A DNA stretch of 14,707 nucleotides from Lachnospiraceae bacterium. Lineage in GTDB: Bacteria; Bacillota; Clostridia; Lachnospirales; Lachnospiraceae. Location of the stretch: assembly GCA_014804495.1 (NCBI GenBank), contig JAAUZS010000013.1:1-14707 (forward strand), written 5' to 3'. The notes under the pieces were generated by a model that saw only the letters and a list, made by a program, of their open reading frames with translations, was not told the DNA's origin and ran no database searches. The position numbers and the translations under genes are program-made. Shown piece after piece: positions 1 through 8,505 of this stretch (position 1 is its first letter; the number at the start of each line of letters is the position of its first letter).

Positions 1-135
1 CGTCAGCCGTATCCACTCACTGTATTCAACCGGTTTATATGAATTCTGCTGAAACATATGCATGATATAAATTTCAAACCAAACGGCGCCAAGAAAATAA
101 GTGCCGAACCAGATAATCCACAAAATAATATCCAT
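1..135 (-). CDS. N-terminal part of a membrane protein, possibly a membrane-anchored MurF-like ligase (partial)
   Basis: The reading frame is open from an ATG at 135 to the window edge, giving about 45 residues. It begins with a hydrophobic helix (MDIILWIIWFGTYFLGAVWF) followed by a short cytosol-type segment containing HMFQQNSYKP. No strong ribosome binding site sits at the ideal distance; an AAAGG lies about 15 bases upstream. The frame is also open further upstream, so the start is not certain. The gene lies 58 bases after the alpha/beta hydrolase stop, so the two are probably cotranscribed. A hydrophobic start followed by a QQNSYK-type motif resembles the membrane-anchored Mur ligase (MurF-type) proteins of Lachnospiraceae as I remember them, but the ligase domain would lie outside the window and cannot be seen. 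The membrane segment is clear; the function is a guess. Confidence 0.55.
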   Translation of the reverse strand, partial: MDIILWIIWFGTYFLGAVWFEIYIMHMFQQNSYKPVEYSEWIRLT

Positions 136-193
136 AAATGAATTCCAGTTCCTTTCTTCGTTCACATGCAGGAAGCTTATACTCTCTGTTACA

Positions 194-958
194 TTATCCC
201 AAAAAAGCCTTCAATACGCCATGCACCTTAGCAGGCTGTTCCAAGAATGAATAATGCCCTGCTCCTTCGCACACAACAAGCCCTGCATCCGGTATCAACC
301 GTTCCATCAATTCCGCGTCCGATATAGGCGTTGCCGTATCCGCATCCCCCCATATCAGAAGTACAGGACAATTTAGTTTCGATACAAGAGGTTCCAAATC
401 TTCGTTGACAACCTTCACTAAAGTATTTCTCATAATCGGTGTTGCATTATTATAGTCTGCGGATCCTCTCTTTTTCCTCATATTTTCTACTGCATCAGGA
501 TAGAGAAAATGCAACACTTTGGTACTCATAATGCATCTTGCTGCCTTATATATCCGCAGACTTAACTTCTGTTTAAGAGTTTTCTTAGGCATAATTCCCG
601 CGCTGTCTATTAAAACAGCTTTATGAATAACAAATGGCAGTTCCTCCCTAACGTTCAGCTTAAATAATACCCTGCCGCCAAAAGAATGTACTAGAACGCT
701 GAATTCTTCTATATTCAGATAGTTAAGGAATTTGGTGATAAAATTCACATAGTCATCTACGCACCATGGTTCCGGAGGTTCAGACGTCTTTCCAAATCCC
801 GGCATATCCGGCGCAACGACTCGATGATTTGGCGAAAGAGTCTTAACAATACCGTCAAATAAAGTAATGTTAGACCCCCATCCATGTAATAATAGAATTA
901 CGTCTCCATCGCCCACATCTATATAGTTAACCGAGATATCGTCAATTTTGGTAACCAC
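194..958 (-). CDS. alpha/beta hydrolase
   Basis: This 254-residue protein has the full alpha/beta hydrolase signature. The oxyanion-hole HGWG is at about residues 25-28, the nucleophile elbow is VHSFGG with Ser92, the acid is probably Asp207 in WGDAD, and the catalytic His235 is in GAGHYSFLEQP. There is no signal peptide, so it should act in the cytosol. The start is GTG at 958, with AGGAG six bases upstream; no better start is available. The substrate cannot be read from sequence. The fold is shared by esterases, lipases, C-C hydrolases and haloperoxidase-like enzymes. Its downstream neighbour is a membrane protein that may belong to cell-wall synthesis, which hints at an envelope-related role, but this is inference from position only. 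Length and motifs are normal for the family. Confidence 0.9.
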   Translation of the reverse strand: MVTKIDDISVNYIDVGDGDVILLLHGWGSNITLFDGIVKTLSPNHRVVAPDMPGFGKTSEPPEPWCVDDYVNFITKFLNYLNIEEFSVLVHSFGGRVLFKLNVREELPFVIHKAVLIDSAGIMPKKTLKQKLSLRIYKAARCIMSTKVLHFLYPDAVENMRKKRGSADYNNATPIMRNTLVKVVNEDLEPLVSKLNCPVLLIWGDADTATPISDAELMERLIPDAGLVVCEGAGHYSFLEQPAKVHGVLKAFLG

Positions 959-995
959 ACAAAGCTCCTATCTTTATACATAATACCAAGTACAG

Positions 996-1004
996 ATTAT
1001 AACA
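996..1004 (-). promoter_or_regulatory. Candidate extended -10 promoter for the alpha/beta hydrolase
   Basis: On the minus strand the sequence TGTTATAAT gives a perfect TATAAT preceded by TGn, the extended -10 pattern. It sits about 37 bases upstream of the GTG start, leaving room for a leader with the AGGAG site. No good -35 hexamer is seen, which an extended -10 can tolerate. Prediction only. Confidence 0.4.
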
Positions 1005-1075
1005 TTATGACTGGTTATAATTTATTATATGCCATAAAACGCCTTTTAGATACTTATTGCCATGCATTGCGCATT

Positions 1076-2413
1076 TCATTCACAATGTTCCATTATACTT
1101 TCAACTATTTCAGGATATAAAAATGTCATATTCTGTCTCCTGAACAGCCCAAAGTTTTCTCCACTGCCGGAAAAAGAGTTATTATCCCATACGCAGCATG
1201 TAATTCCGCTTGCTCTTGCCGCCTCAATATAATATGCCGTGAAGTCTGTTCTTGCCTGTAAATTACCGCTTTTATCTCTGGCGCCATATTCACCGATTAC
1301 AACTCCCGTACCATTTTTAACAAAGGTATCATACAGCTGCTTCATCAAGTCATCTATATCCTTCGTACTCGAAGAGCTGGTCATATCAAATGCATCGGTA
1401 CTGCCGCTCTCCCCTTCTCCCTGCAAAGCAAAAGAATATGGCGTATAAGCATGAACGGAAACAAGAATTTTATTCTGATTATCTTCAGTGTCTGTCGGCA
1501 GACTAAAGTATGAATTCACCGCTCCCTGCAAGGACGCATCATATCCCGGTACCATCAGATATCTTGTCGCATTATTGCCGCCGGAGGAGCGTACTACATC
1601 TACAAACACCTGATTTATTTCGTTGATGCACTCTATGGAATCAATACATTCCTCATTCTGGAAATCAAGCCACCATTCATTATTAGACCCCACCATACGA
1701 GGCTCATTCATAGACTCCATGATCAGATGGTCGTCATAGTCTTTGAATCTATCCGCCACCTGTGTCCATATATCTGTAACGTATGTTTTAGACTGCTCTA
1801 AATATTCACTGGTAGGATATATGTAATCCGTGCTGAAATCATGATGAATATTGATAATAACATACATACCGTCGTCTATCGCATAATCCACAACTTCCTG
1901 CACTCTATTAAGCCATACTTCGCTTATAGTATGATTGTCATCTGTCAGATGATTATGCCACGAAACAGGAATACGAATTGTCTGAAATCCTGCCTCCTTA
2001 AGTGCATCTATCATTTCTTTGGTAGTAACAGTACCGCACCACATAGATTCATATTTTAGATCATTTCCTGAACTGCCGTTATCCGATGCGTCAAAAGTAT
2101 TCCCCAGATTCCAGCCTGTTTTCATATTTTGCACAAACACCAGCGCTTCCGAATCCGGCAGCTCTTTCTGCTCTATTTCAATTACAGGAGTCTGTATGCC
2201 ATTCGACTCGCCTTCTGAATTTTCTTCTCCCGCAGTTAAATTTGTGTCCGTTTCCGAATTCGTTCCCTCATCATTTCCTGCTGCATTCCCGGACTCATTT
2301 ACGTCTGCGTTTTCTTCCACAGTGCTGTCAGGAGCCGCCGTATTCCCTGCACAGCCGCTAAGCGCCATGACTGCTGCCATAATTAACGCCAACCTGCGAT
2401 ACTTCTTTCTCAT
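1076..2413 (-). CDS. Lipoprotein endoglucanase, glycoside hydrolase family 5 (cellulase)
   Basis: This 445-residue protein would cleave internal beta-1,4 links in cellulose, xyloglucan or mixed glucans at the cell surface. Residues 1-21 form a lipoprotein signal: a basic start, a hydrophobic core and an LSGC lipobox with Cys21 as the lipidation site. Residues 22 to about 88 are a low-complexity linker rich in Asn, Glu, Gly, Ser and Thr. The catalytic domain follows with GWNLGNTFDA (100-109), IRIPVSWHNH (146-155), HHD (190-192), the acid/base Glu237 in MNEPR, HAYTPYSFALQG, the nucleophile Glu375 in IGEYG, and VWDNN near the end. These motifs resemble subfamily GH5_4, although the subfamily needs a tree. 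No carbohydrate-binding module or dockerin is present, so it is a cell-anchored enzyme rather than a cellulosome part. The ATG has an AGGAGG eight bases upstream. No sugar transporter or regulator is next to it in the window. Confidence 0.93.
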   Translation of the reverse strand: MRKKYRRLALIMAAVMALSGCAGNTAAPDSTVEENADVNESGNAAGNDEGTNSETDTNLTAGEENSEGESNGIQTPVIEIEQKELPDSEALVFVQNMKTGWNLGNTFDASDNGSSGNDLKYESMWCGTVTTKEMIDALKEAGFQTIRIPVSWHNHLTDDNHTISEVWLNRVQEVVDYAIDDGMYVIINIHHDFSTDYIYPTSEYLEQSKTYVTDIWTQVADRFKDYDDHLIMESMNEPRMVGSNNEWWLDFQNEECIDSIECINEINQVFVDVVRSSGGNNATRYLMVPGYDASLQGAVNSYFSLPTDTEDNQNKILVSVHAYTPYSFALQGEGESGSTDAFDMTSSSSTKDIDDLMKQLYDTFVKNGTGVVIGEYGARDKSGNLQARTDFTAYYIEAARASGITCCVWDNNSFSGSGENFGLFRRQNMTFLYPEIVESIMEHCE

Positions 2414-2475
2414 TTCATAATCCTCCTATTCCATTATACAAAAGCATCAGCCTTCATATAAATATTGACAGATAT

Positions 2476-2504
2476 ATTTTATCTTATATGCTTGCCTTAA
2501 GCAA
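2476..2504 (-). promoter_or_regulatory. Candidate sigma-A promoter for the endoglucanase
   Basis: Read on the minus strand there is TTGCTT, a 17-base spacer and TAAAAT. The -35 matches consensus at 3 of 6 positions and the -10 at 5 of 6. It would give a leader of about 55 bases before the endoglucanase ATG. The -35 overlaps the stop codon of the small upstream protein. A TATAAT closer to the gene (2433-2438) would place the transcription start inside the AGGAGG site and was not preferred. Confidence 0.35.
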
Positions 2505-2607
2505 GATTCTCTTTAACATATTCTTCATAATCTGTCTCGCTCGCAAATAACATATAGCTCCCATTTACATATCCCATGTATCCGCTTTCAATTGCATATC
2601 CCTTCAT
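2497..2607 (-). CDS. Small 36-residue protein of unknown function
   Basis: The frame could be extended upstream to 69 residues, but the ATG at 2607 has an AAAGGAG eight bases before it, so the short form is the likely product. The 36-residue chain is rich in Tyr and Gly at its start (GYMGYVNGSYMLF) and acidic in its second half (SETDYEEYVKENLA). There is no signal peptide, membrane helix or cysteine. I have an impression of similar tiny proteins in Lachnospiraceae, but I cannot name a family or a function. It lies between mfd and the endoglucanase on the same strand. No convincing terminator separates it from mfd 130 bases upstream, so it may be cotranscribed with mfd or have its own promoter. 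The strong RBS and the compact, non-random composition are the main reasons to call it a gene. Confidence 0.65.
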   Translation of the reverse strand: MKGYAIESGYMGYVNGSYMLFASETDYEEYVKENLA

Positions 2608-2737
2608 AATGTTATCTCCTTTCAGAATCCATATCTTACTCTCCATTAAACTAAAGACGGTAAGTATTTTTTGTTCTGAAAACAGAATAACATTTATGCA
2701 GTCCAATAAAACGGTCTTTTATGAACAGTTGTTCTGG

Positions 2738-5700
2738 TTACGACAACAGCAATTCCTGCATATCGCGCAGCAGTCCCTCCGTAAGTGATAACAGTAGTTT
2801 TTCATCCTTCTCTACTATCCCATACTTTTTATAACGGAAGCGGAATGTCGGCTGCCCTTTTGGGTCAAATGAAAGCTTTCCTTTATATTTCTGTAGCAGC
2901 AGAGGGATATTTTCTATCTCTATCTGCGCATCCGGTCTGAAAATAAACTGAATCAATTCATTTTTTCCTTTTACCTCAGTCATATAAAGCGTATGGGCTT
3001 TCACCCTTATCATTGCAATTCGCAGAAGGTTCTCTGCGGATTTTGGGATTTCCCCAAAACGGTCCAGAAGTTCCTCTTTCATATCGTAGCATTCTTTGTC
3101 ATCTTCTATTCCTGCAATCCTCTTATAAATATCCAGCTTCTGAACTTCATTAACAATATAGGATGGCGGAATATAGGCGTCAACATCCAAATCTATACTC
3201 GTGTTAAAAGTCTCAACTGTAGTAATTCCTTTTATATTTTTTACTGCTTCATTCAGCATTTTACAATACAGGTCGTATCCTACCGCCTGCATATGCCCAT
3301 GCTGTTTCGCTCCAAGAATATTACCCGCACCACGAATTTCCAGATCGCGCATGGCAATCTTAAATCCGCTGCCTAAATCAGTAAATTCTTTTATAGCTTC
3401 CAAACGCTTCTCAGCTACTTCCTTTAACATCTTATCTCTTCTGTACATCAGGAAAGCATATGCGGTACGGTTAGAACGTCCCACGCGCCCACGAAGCTGA
3501 TAAAGCTGCGAAAGTCCCAGATTGTCAGAGTCATGAATAATCATAGTATTCACATTTGAAATATCCAAACCTGTTTCAATAATAGTAGTAGATACCAATA
3601 CATCAATTTCACCGGATATAAAATCGTACATTATGCGCTCAAGTTCTCTCTCATTCATCTGTCCATGCGCAAAAGCCACTTCTGCCTCCGGCACAAGTTT
3701 TTTAACTGCTGCCGCAATATCTGCAATATGATTGACCCTGTTATAAACATAATACACCTGTCCGTCTCTGGCCAATTCTCTTACGATGGCTTCACGCACC
3801 ATTTCTTCATTATATTCACAAACGAAAGTCTGAATCGGCAGCCTGTCGTTAGGTCCCTCTTCCAATATACTCATATCGCGTATACCAATAAGGCTCATGT
3901 GAAGAGTCCTTGGAATCGGCGTTGCGGTCAATGTCAGCACATCCACGCTTTCTTTCATCTTTTTGATTTTTTCCTTGTGCGTAACCCCAAACCTCTGCTC
4001 TTCATCAATAATCAGCAGCCCTAAATCTTTGTATCCCACGTCATTTGAGAGCACCCTGTGGGTTCCAATTACGATATCAACCATCCCTTTACGCAAATCC
4101 TCTATTGTTTTCTTCTGCTCAGCAGTCGTACGAAAACGAGACAATAGATCAATCCTCACAGGAAAATCCTTCATACGCTGAACAAAAGTTTGATAATGCT
4201 GCTGTGCCAGAATCGTGGTCGGAATCAGATATACTACCTGTTTTCCTTCCTGTACCGCCTTAAAAGCCGCGCGAATTGCTATCTCTGTCTTACCATAACC
4301 CACATCGCCGCATATCAGCCGATCCATAATCTTGGTACTTTCCATATCAGCCTTTGTGTCAGCTATAGCATTCAACTGGTCTTCCGTTTCCTCAAAGGGA
4401 AACATTTCTTCAAACTCTTTCTGCCAGACAGTATCTGCCCCATATTGATAACCGTTCTTCTGCTGCCTTATGGCATAAAGCTCCACCAGATCCTGAGCGA
4501 TTTCATTAACAGCGCTTTTCACTTTGGATTTGGTCTTAACCCATTCCTGAGTTCCCAATTTATTAAGTTTGGGCGCAGCAGCATCTGCTGATGCATATTT
4601 CTGTATCACATCAAGGCCTGTAGCTAAAACGTATAAATTGCCTCCATCACGGTATTCTATCTTGATATAATCCTTGACTATCTTTTCTACTTCTACCTTT
4701 TCAATGCCGCGGTAAATACCAAGCCCATGACTTTCATGCACTACATAGTCGCCAACCTTAAGTTCCGAAAAATCATTTATCTTCTGTCCCTCATATTGAC
4801 GTACCTTCTTCTTTTTCTTCTTTTGCACGCCGAAAATATCGCTTTCTGAAATCACCAGAAATTTTATAAGCGGATATTCAAAGCCCTTGATAACCCTTCC
4901 ATAATAAGTCATGACTTCTCCCGGCTGTACTTCTCTGTCAGGATTATCACTGTAAAATGCACTCAATCCCTCTTCCCTCAAATCCTCAGCCAGTCTCTCC
5001 GCTCTTGTTCTGGAACCCGACAGAAGCAGCACTCTATATCCGTTTTTCTTATATCTGTTCAAATCCTTTACCAGTGCTTCAAAACTGTTATTATATGAAG
5101 GTATGCTCCTTACCTGAACGGAAAATTTTTCATCTGTCTTAAATAACGGATTTTTTCCTTCCATCATTGCAAGTGCGACCACTCTACGGTTTGCCAGTTT
5201 TGCCGCCACTTCATCACTGCTGAAGAGAACATCCATCTGCCCCGGAATAATATAGCCCTTTTCTACACGGTGCATCATACTCTCTCGGAATTCCATCTCT
5301 ACTGCATCTGAATGTTCCTTGACGTGAGCAGGTTCGTCTACAAAGATACAACTTGACTCCGTTTCAAAAAAATCCAAAAAACCTGATAATTCAGAATAAA
5401 AATACCTAATATAGCTGTCCAGATTCACTGCACTCAGAGATACTCCAAGCTCCAATAATTGTTCTCGTAATTCCCTTATTTGTACCTCAATGCGGTGAGC
5501 CTCTTCAGTTTTCATCTCCGAACGCAGTTTTGCCGCATACTCCTTGCCTTCTTCTTCAATTTTACCTATACCGTTATGCAATTCTTCTTTGCTTAAGATA
5601 ATCTCTGCAGCCGGATAAACAGATATTGATTCAAGCTGTTCAACCGAGCGCTGGCTAAGAATATCAAAACTGCGGATAGACTCTACATCTTCCCCCCATA

Positions 5701-6274
5701 GCTCAATACGATATGGATTTTCTTCAGTTAAGTCAAAAATATCAACAATACCGCCTCTGATACTGAACTGGCCCGGTGCTTCTACCTGATAATTTTTCTC
5801 ATATCCAAGTTCTGTCAGTTTAACCGCAAGCTTATTTTCATCGATAGCAGTCTGCTTATTTATATGAATAACATTTTGCTTAAATATAGACAGTGGAATC
5901 TGCGGCGCCATAAGTGCATCAAAGGTCGTAATAATCGTTGTCGGTCTGCCTTCCATCAATCTGCGCAGACTTTTCATACGCTGCATAGTAAGCTGGTTGC
6001 CATGAATATCCGCCTGAAAGAAAATTAAATCCTTAGCCGGATAGAGCATTACATTTCTATCATAGAACTTATAGTCTTCATACAGCTCTTTTGCTTTCAA
6101 GGCACTAAAAGTTACGATGATTTTGTTACGGAAACCATCGCCAAGCCCATACACCATATGCAGCTTCTCAGAATCAATACAACCGCTAACCATAACTGCC
6201 CGATTCTTTCCAAGCGCTTTTTTAATTTCTTCATACTCCCCCAATTCCTCCAAGGGAGCAATCAATGCTCTCAC
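2738..6274 (-). CDS. mfd: Transcription-repair coupling factor Mfd
   Basis: This 1178-residue superfamily 2 DNA translocase removes RNA polymerase stalled at DNA lesions and recruits UvrA for excision repair. Length is typical of the family. In order: a UvrB-like N-terminal module (about 1-330), a middle region, a CarD-like RNA polymerase-interacting domain starting near residue 500 (VGDYVVHESHGLGIY), then the motor. Motor motifs are Walker A GDVGYGKTE near 658, DEEQRFG near 756, TATPIPRT near 785 and QLRGRVGRSNR near 928. The TRCF C-terminal domain occupies roughly the last 170 residues. A run of six lysines near 485 precedes the CarD-like domain. The start is GTG at 6274, directly preceded by an in-frame stop, with AAGGAG about 13 bases upstream, a slightly long spacing. 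It follows pth by 40 bases, the arrangement known from Bacillus and clostridia, so pth and mfd are probably one transcript. Confidence 0.98.
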   Translation of the reverse strand: MRALIAPLEELGEYEEIKKALGKNRAVMVSGCIDSEKLHMVYGLGDGFRNKIIVTFSALKAKELYEDYKFYDRNVMLYPAKDLIFFQADIHGNQLTMQRMKSLRRLMEGRPTTIITTFDALMAPQIPLSIFKQNVIHINKQTAIDENKLAVKLTELGYEKNYQVEAPGQFSIRGGIVDIFDLTEENPYRIELWGEDVESIRSFDILSQRSVEQLESISVYPAAEIILSKEELHNGIGKIEEEGKEYAAKLRSEMKTEEAHRIEVQIRELREQLLELGVSLSAVNLDSYIRYFYSELSGFLDFFETESSCIFVDEPAHVKEHSDAVEMEFRESMMHRVEKGYIIPGQMDVLFSSDEVAAKLANRRVVALAMMEGKNPLFKTDEKFSVQVRSIPSYNNSFEALVKDLNRYKKNGYRVLLLSGSRTRAERLAEDLREEGLSAFYSDNPDREVQPGEVMTYYGRVIKGFEYPLIKFLVISESDIFGVQKKKKKKVRQYEGQKINDFSELKVGDYVVHESHGLGIYRGIEKVEVEKIVKDYIKIEYRDGGNLYVLATGLDVIQKYASADAAAPKLNKLGTQEWVKTKSKVKSAVNEIAQDLVELYAIRQQKNGYQYGADTVWQKEFEEMFPFEETEDQLNAIADTKADMESTKIMDRLICGDVGYGKTEIAIRAAFKAVQEGKQVVYLIPTTILAQQHYQTFVQRMKDFPVRIDLLSRFRTTAEQKKTIEDLRKGMVDIVIGTHRVLSNDVGYKDLGLLIIDEEQRFGVTHKEKIKKMKESVDVLTLTATPIPRTLHMSLIGIRDMSILEEGPNDRLPIQTFVCEYNEEMVREAIVRELARDGQVYYVYNRVNHIADIAAAVKKLVPEAEVAFAHGQMNERELERIMYDFISGEIDVLVSTTIIETGLDISNVNTMIIHDSDNLGLSQLYQLRGRVGRSNRTAYAFLMYRRDKMLKEVAEKRLEAIKEFTDLGSGFKIAMRDLEIRGAGNILGAKQHGHMQAVGYDLYCKMLNEAVKNIKGITTVETFNTSIDLDVDAYIPPSYIVNEVQKLDIYKRIAGIEDDKECYDMKEELLDRFGEIPKSAENLLRIAMIRVKAHTLYMTEVKGKNELIQFIFRPDAQIEIENIPLLLQKYKGKLSFDPKGQPTFRFRYKKYGIVEKDEKLLLSLTEGLLRDMQELLLS

Positions 6275-6314
6275 TTATGCCACCATGCTCCTTCCAAATA
6301 TAAAACTATTTTCG

Positions 6315-6905
6315 CTAAGTTCTAGGTATTGGAATAGATTTCCTTTTATTGTAGTTATTCATTGCTGCATCAGGTCCGTCAGTTATCATTACTTCAATTG
6401 CCTCGGCAGCTTCTTTTACACTTGCTGCTATCAGCTTACTGTCTTGCTCGTCAAAACGTCCCAGAACATAATCTATCAGTTCATATTCCTGCGGCTTCTC
6501 ACCTACTCCCATACGTATTCTCTGAAATTCATCGTGTCCCAGATGCAGGATAATATTCTTAAGCCCATTATGCCCTCCCGCGCTTCCTCTTTTACGAATA
6601 CGTATTGCGCCGGCTTCCAAGCTAATATCATCTGAAATGACAATCAGCTCTGCCTTTTCATCTATTTTATAATAATCTATGACTTCCCGTATACTCTCTC
6701 CACTGAGATTCATAAAAGTCTGTGGTTTTACAAGAATCACTTTCTGACCACCAATAATTCCTTTTCCTATAAGCGCCTTGTGTTTTTTTTCGGTAACATT
6801 TATATTGTATTTTTCAGCAGCTTCATCAATCACCATGAATCCGGTGTTATGCCGTGTGTTCTCATATTCCCTGCCCGGATTTCCCAATCCTGCTATAATA
6901 TACAT
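6315..6905 (-). CDS. pth: Peptidyl-tRNA hydrolase
   Basis: This 196-residue enzyme releases peptides from peptidyl-tRNA that drops off the ribosome, recycling tRNA. All the family's key positions are visible: GLGNPG with Asn9, the catalytic His19 in TRHNTGF, Asn66 in TFMNLSG, Asp92 in the ISDDISLE strand, and Asn113 in GGHNG. These correspond to E. coli Asn10, His20, Asn68, Asp93 and Asn114. Length is normal. The ATG at 6905 has an AAAGGAG 12 bases upstream, a little far but the only candidate. mfd follows 40 bases downstream. The gene starts only 20 bases after the T-run of an intrinsic terminator, so its expression must come from read-through or from a promoter overlapping that hairpin. Confidence 0.97.
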   Translation of the reverse strand: MYIIAGLGNPGREYENTRHNTGFMVIDEAAEKYNINVTEKKHKALIGKGIIGGQKVILVKPQTFMNLSGESIREVIDYYKIDEKAELIVISDDISLEAGAIRIRKRGSAGGHNGLKNIILHLGHDEFQRIRMGVGEKPQEYELIDYVLGRFDEQDSKLIAASVKEAAEAIEVMITDGPDAAMNNYNKRKSIPIPRT

Positions 6906-6925
6906 AATTATACCCAGCTCCTTTA

Positions 6926-6954
6926 CAAAAGAAAAGGATGCTGTTGCATCCTTT
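6926..6954 (-). terminator. Intrinsic terminator after spoVG, just ahead of pth
   Basis: On the minus strand AAAGGATGC and GCATCCTTT form a perfect 9-bp stem around an AACA loop, followed at once by TTTTCTTTTG. This is a standard intrinsic terminator for transcripts coming from spoVG. Its T-run ends about 20 bases before the pth ATG and about 13 before the pth RBS. It could therefore also act as an attenuator for pth-mfd. Confidence 0.8.
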
Positions 6955-6986
6955 CCCTACAAGCATTCAATTACTCATATAAATCG

Positions 6987-7259
6987 TCACATGTCATTCG
7001 GTTCTAAAAGCGCTTTTTCATAGCTGTCCAAGATTATCTTCTGAATACGATTTCTGGTAACAGAATTAATCGGATGCGCAATGTCCCGATATTCACCGTC
7101 TGTCGCTTTCTTGCTTGGCATAGCAATAAAAAGTCCCTTTTCGCCCTCGATTACTTTAATGTCATGCACTACAAACTCGTCGTCAATGGTAATCGAGACG
7201 ATTGCTTTCATCTTGCTGTCTTGAGTCATTTTACGTACGCGGACATCAGTAATTCTCAT
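6987..7259 (-). CDS. spoVG: SpoVG family regulator
   Basis: This 90-residue protein belongs to the SpoVG family, small nucleic-acid-binding proteins. In Bacillus they affect septation during sporulation, and in other Firmicutes they act as regulators. The family core is clear: [10 protein letters not shown] at the start, [24 protein letters not shown] at about 42-65 (given as one motif region, key residues PSKK and DIAHPIN), then an amphipathic C-terminal helix. The frame is open upstream, but the ATG at 7259 has an AAGGAGG nine bases before it and gives the usual family N-terminus, so the longer form is rejected. It lies 127 bases after glgD and is followed by a strong terminator, so it may be a single-gene unit or the end of the glgCD transcript. 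I could not find a clear sigma-A or sigma-H promoter in front of it. Confidence 0.96.
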   Translation of the reverse strand: MRITDVRVRKMTQDSKMKAIVSITIDDEFVVHDIKVIEGEKGLFIAMPSKKATDGEYRDIAHPINSVTRNRIQKIILDSYEKALLEPNDM

Positions 7260-7285
7260 GAAGCTCAGCCTCCTTATCATATGAT

Positions 7286-7306
7286 ACCGGGCAGATTCCT
7301 GCCGGT
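7286..7306 (-). promoter_or_regulatory. Hairpin in the spoVG leader
   Basis: An inverted repeat, ACCGG-GCAG / CTGC-CGGT with a 4-base loop and one bulged base, lies about 27-47 bases upstream of the spoVG ATG and just before its RBS. No T-run follows it on the minus strand, so it is not an obvious terminator there. It may stabilise or regulate the leader RNA. Role unknown. Confidence 0.35.
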
Positions 7307-7386
7307 TTTCACAAGCTTTTCCACACAAGTCATACTCGTCAAGCCACGTAGCTTGTAATCAATAGCAACTTTTGTATTTATGTTAA

Positions 7387-8505
7387 CTAGATAACATATC
7401 TGTCATTATGCTCTACGACAATCTCAATACCATTTTCTCCCCTATAATATGAATTGGCACGAATTGTCCCCCTGCTCTCAACGATACAGTTTTCAATATG
7501 TGTATTATCTCCAATATATACATCATTCAAAATAATCGAATTTTTAATATAACAATTATTGCCTATATATGTTTTCTTAAAGATAATCGAATCCTCAACC
7601 GTACCGTTTACGATACAACCGCTTGAAATCAGACTGTTTCTGATTTTGGCCCCCACATTATATTTTGCGGGCGGATTGTCGTCTACTCTTGAGTATACAT
7701 CCGGATACTGCTTAAAGAAATAGTTTCTGATATCCGGTTTAAGGAAATCCATATTGGTTCTGAAATAATCGTCAACTGTTGCGATATTGCTCCAGTATTC
7801 CTTGATCTTATAACCAAATATTCTCTTCATATCCTTATAACGAATCAGAATATCCTTTACAAAATCATGGCGATCCTCTTCTGCGCTTTTTTCAATCATT
7901 TCAATCAACTGTCGCCTTCTGACAACATAGATACCGCAGGAAATTGTATTGGATTTTGCAACTATCGGCTTCTCTTCAAATTCTTCTATGCGGCTTTCTT
8001 CATTCATCTTGATTGTTCCGAAGCGTTCAACATTTGCCTCCGGTTCCATGTCCTTACACACAACCGTAATATCGGCCTTTTTATCAATATGATATTCCAA
8101 AACCTTATTGTAATCCATCTTATAGACACAATCACCGGAAGAAATAACAACATACGGTTCATGACTGTTCTTTAAAAATGCAAGATTCTGCGCTATAGCA
8201 TCCGCCGTACCACGATACCATGCATTGCTTTCCGCCGTTACTGCAGGTGTAAAGACAAACAGACCTCCCTGTTTCCTTCCGAAATCCCACCATTTGGAAG
8301 AACTTAGATGTTCATTCAGACTACCAGCATTATACTGAGTAAATACCGCAACCTTGTTAATATGCGAATTAGTCATATTACTGAGTGCAAAGTCAATCCC
8401 GCGATAGCTTCCTGCAATAGGCATGGCACAAACAGCTCGTTTCTGGGTCAATACCTTCATTCTGTGGTTATTACCACCGGCTAAAATAATTCCTATTGCT
8501 CTCAC
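7387..8505 (-). CDS. glgD: GlgD, GlgC-like subunit of glucose-1-phosphate adenylyltransferase
   Basis: This 372-residue protein is a divergent paralogue of GlgC. It keeps the nucleotidyltransferase fold (LAGGNNHRM at 8-16, [11 protein letters not shown] near 125, FEEKP) and a C-terminal left-handed beta-helix with hexapeptide repeats. The catalytic signatures are degraded: the GlgC GGQGSRL loop is replaced by GGNNHRM, the lysine of the AKP motif is lost, and GYWKDVGT is replaced by YWSNIATVD. This fits the known role of GlgD as a regulatory or stimulating partner of GlgC in Firmicutes. The start is GTG at 8505, with a GGTG-type site upstream. It overlaps the glgC stop in a GTGA junction, so the two are translationally coupled and should be made in matched amounts. 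It is shorter than GlgC (424 residues), as usual. Confidence 0.95.
   Translation of the reverse strand: MRAIGIILAGGNNHRMKVLTQKRAVCAMPIAGSYRGIDFALSNMTNSHINKVAVFTQYNAGSLNEHLSSSKWWDFGRKQGGLFVFTPAVTAESNAWYRGTADAIAQNLAFLKNSHEPYVVISSGDCVYKMDYNKVLEYHIDKKADITVVCKDMEPEANVERFGTIKMNEESRIEEFEEKPIVAKSNTISCGIYVVRRRQLIEMIEKSAEEDRHDFVKDILIRYKDMKRIFGYKIKEYWSNIATVDDYFRTNMDFLKPDIRNYFFKQYPDVYSRVDDNPPAKYNVGAKIRNSLISSGCIVNGTVEDSIIFKKTYIGNNCYIKNSIILNDVYIGDNTHIENCIVESRGTIRANSYYRGENGIEIVVEHNDRYVI

Noticed and set aside
2019..2420. A 133-residue plus-strand frame opposite the endoglucanase start
   Set aside because: It is antisense to the low-complexity linker and lipoprotein signal, where biased codons keep the other strand open; it shows no family motifs.
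2491..2505. Short hairpin CTTGC / GCAAG at the end of the small protein, as a terminator
   Set aside because: The stem is only 5 bp and no T-run follows on the minus strand; it overlaps the stop codon and a candidate promoter.
7317..7325. A single TTTTCCACA, DnaA-box-like, between glgD and spoVG
   Set aside because: One imperfect site is expected by chance in a window of this size; it is not clustered with others.
7260..7328. Upstream extension of spoVG by 23 residues
   Set aside because: The extension has no RBS and is not family-like, while the ATG at 7259 has a strong AAGGAGG at a good distance.
7340..7355. Inverted repeat CAAGC / GCTTG after glgD as a glgCD terminator
   Set aside because: The stem is 5 bp, and no T-run follows on either strand; it may be chance or a protein site, but nothing supports a role.
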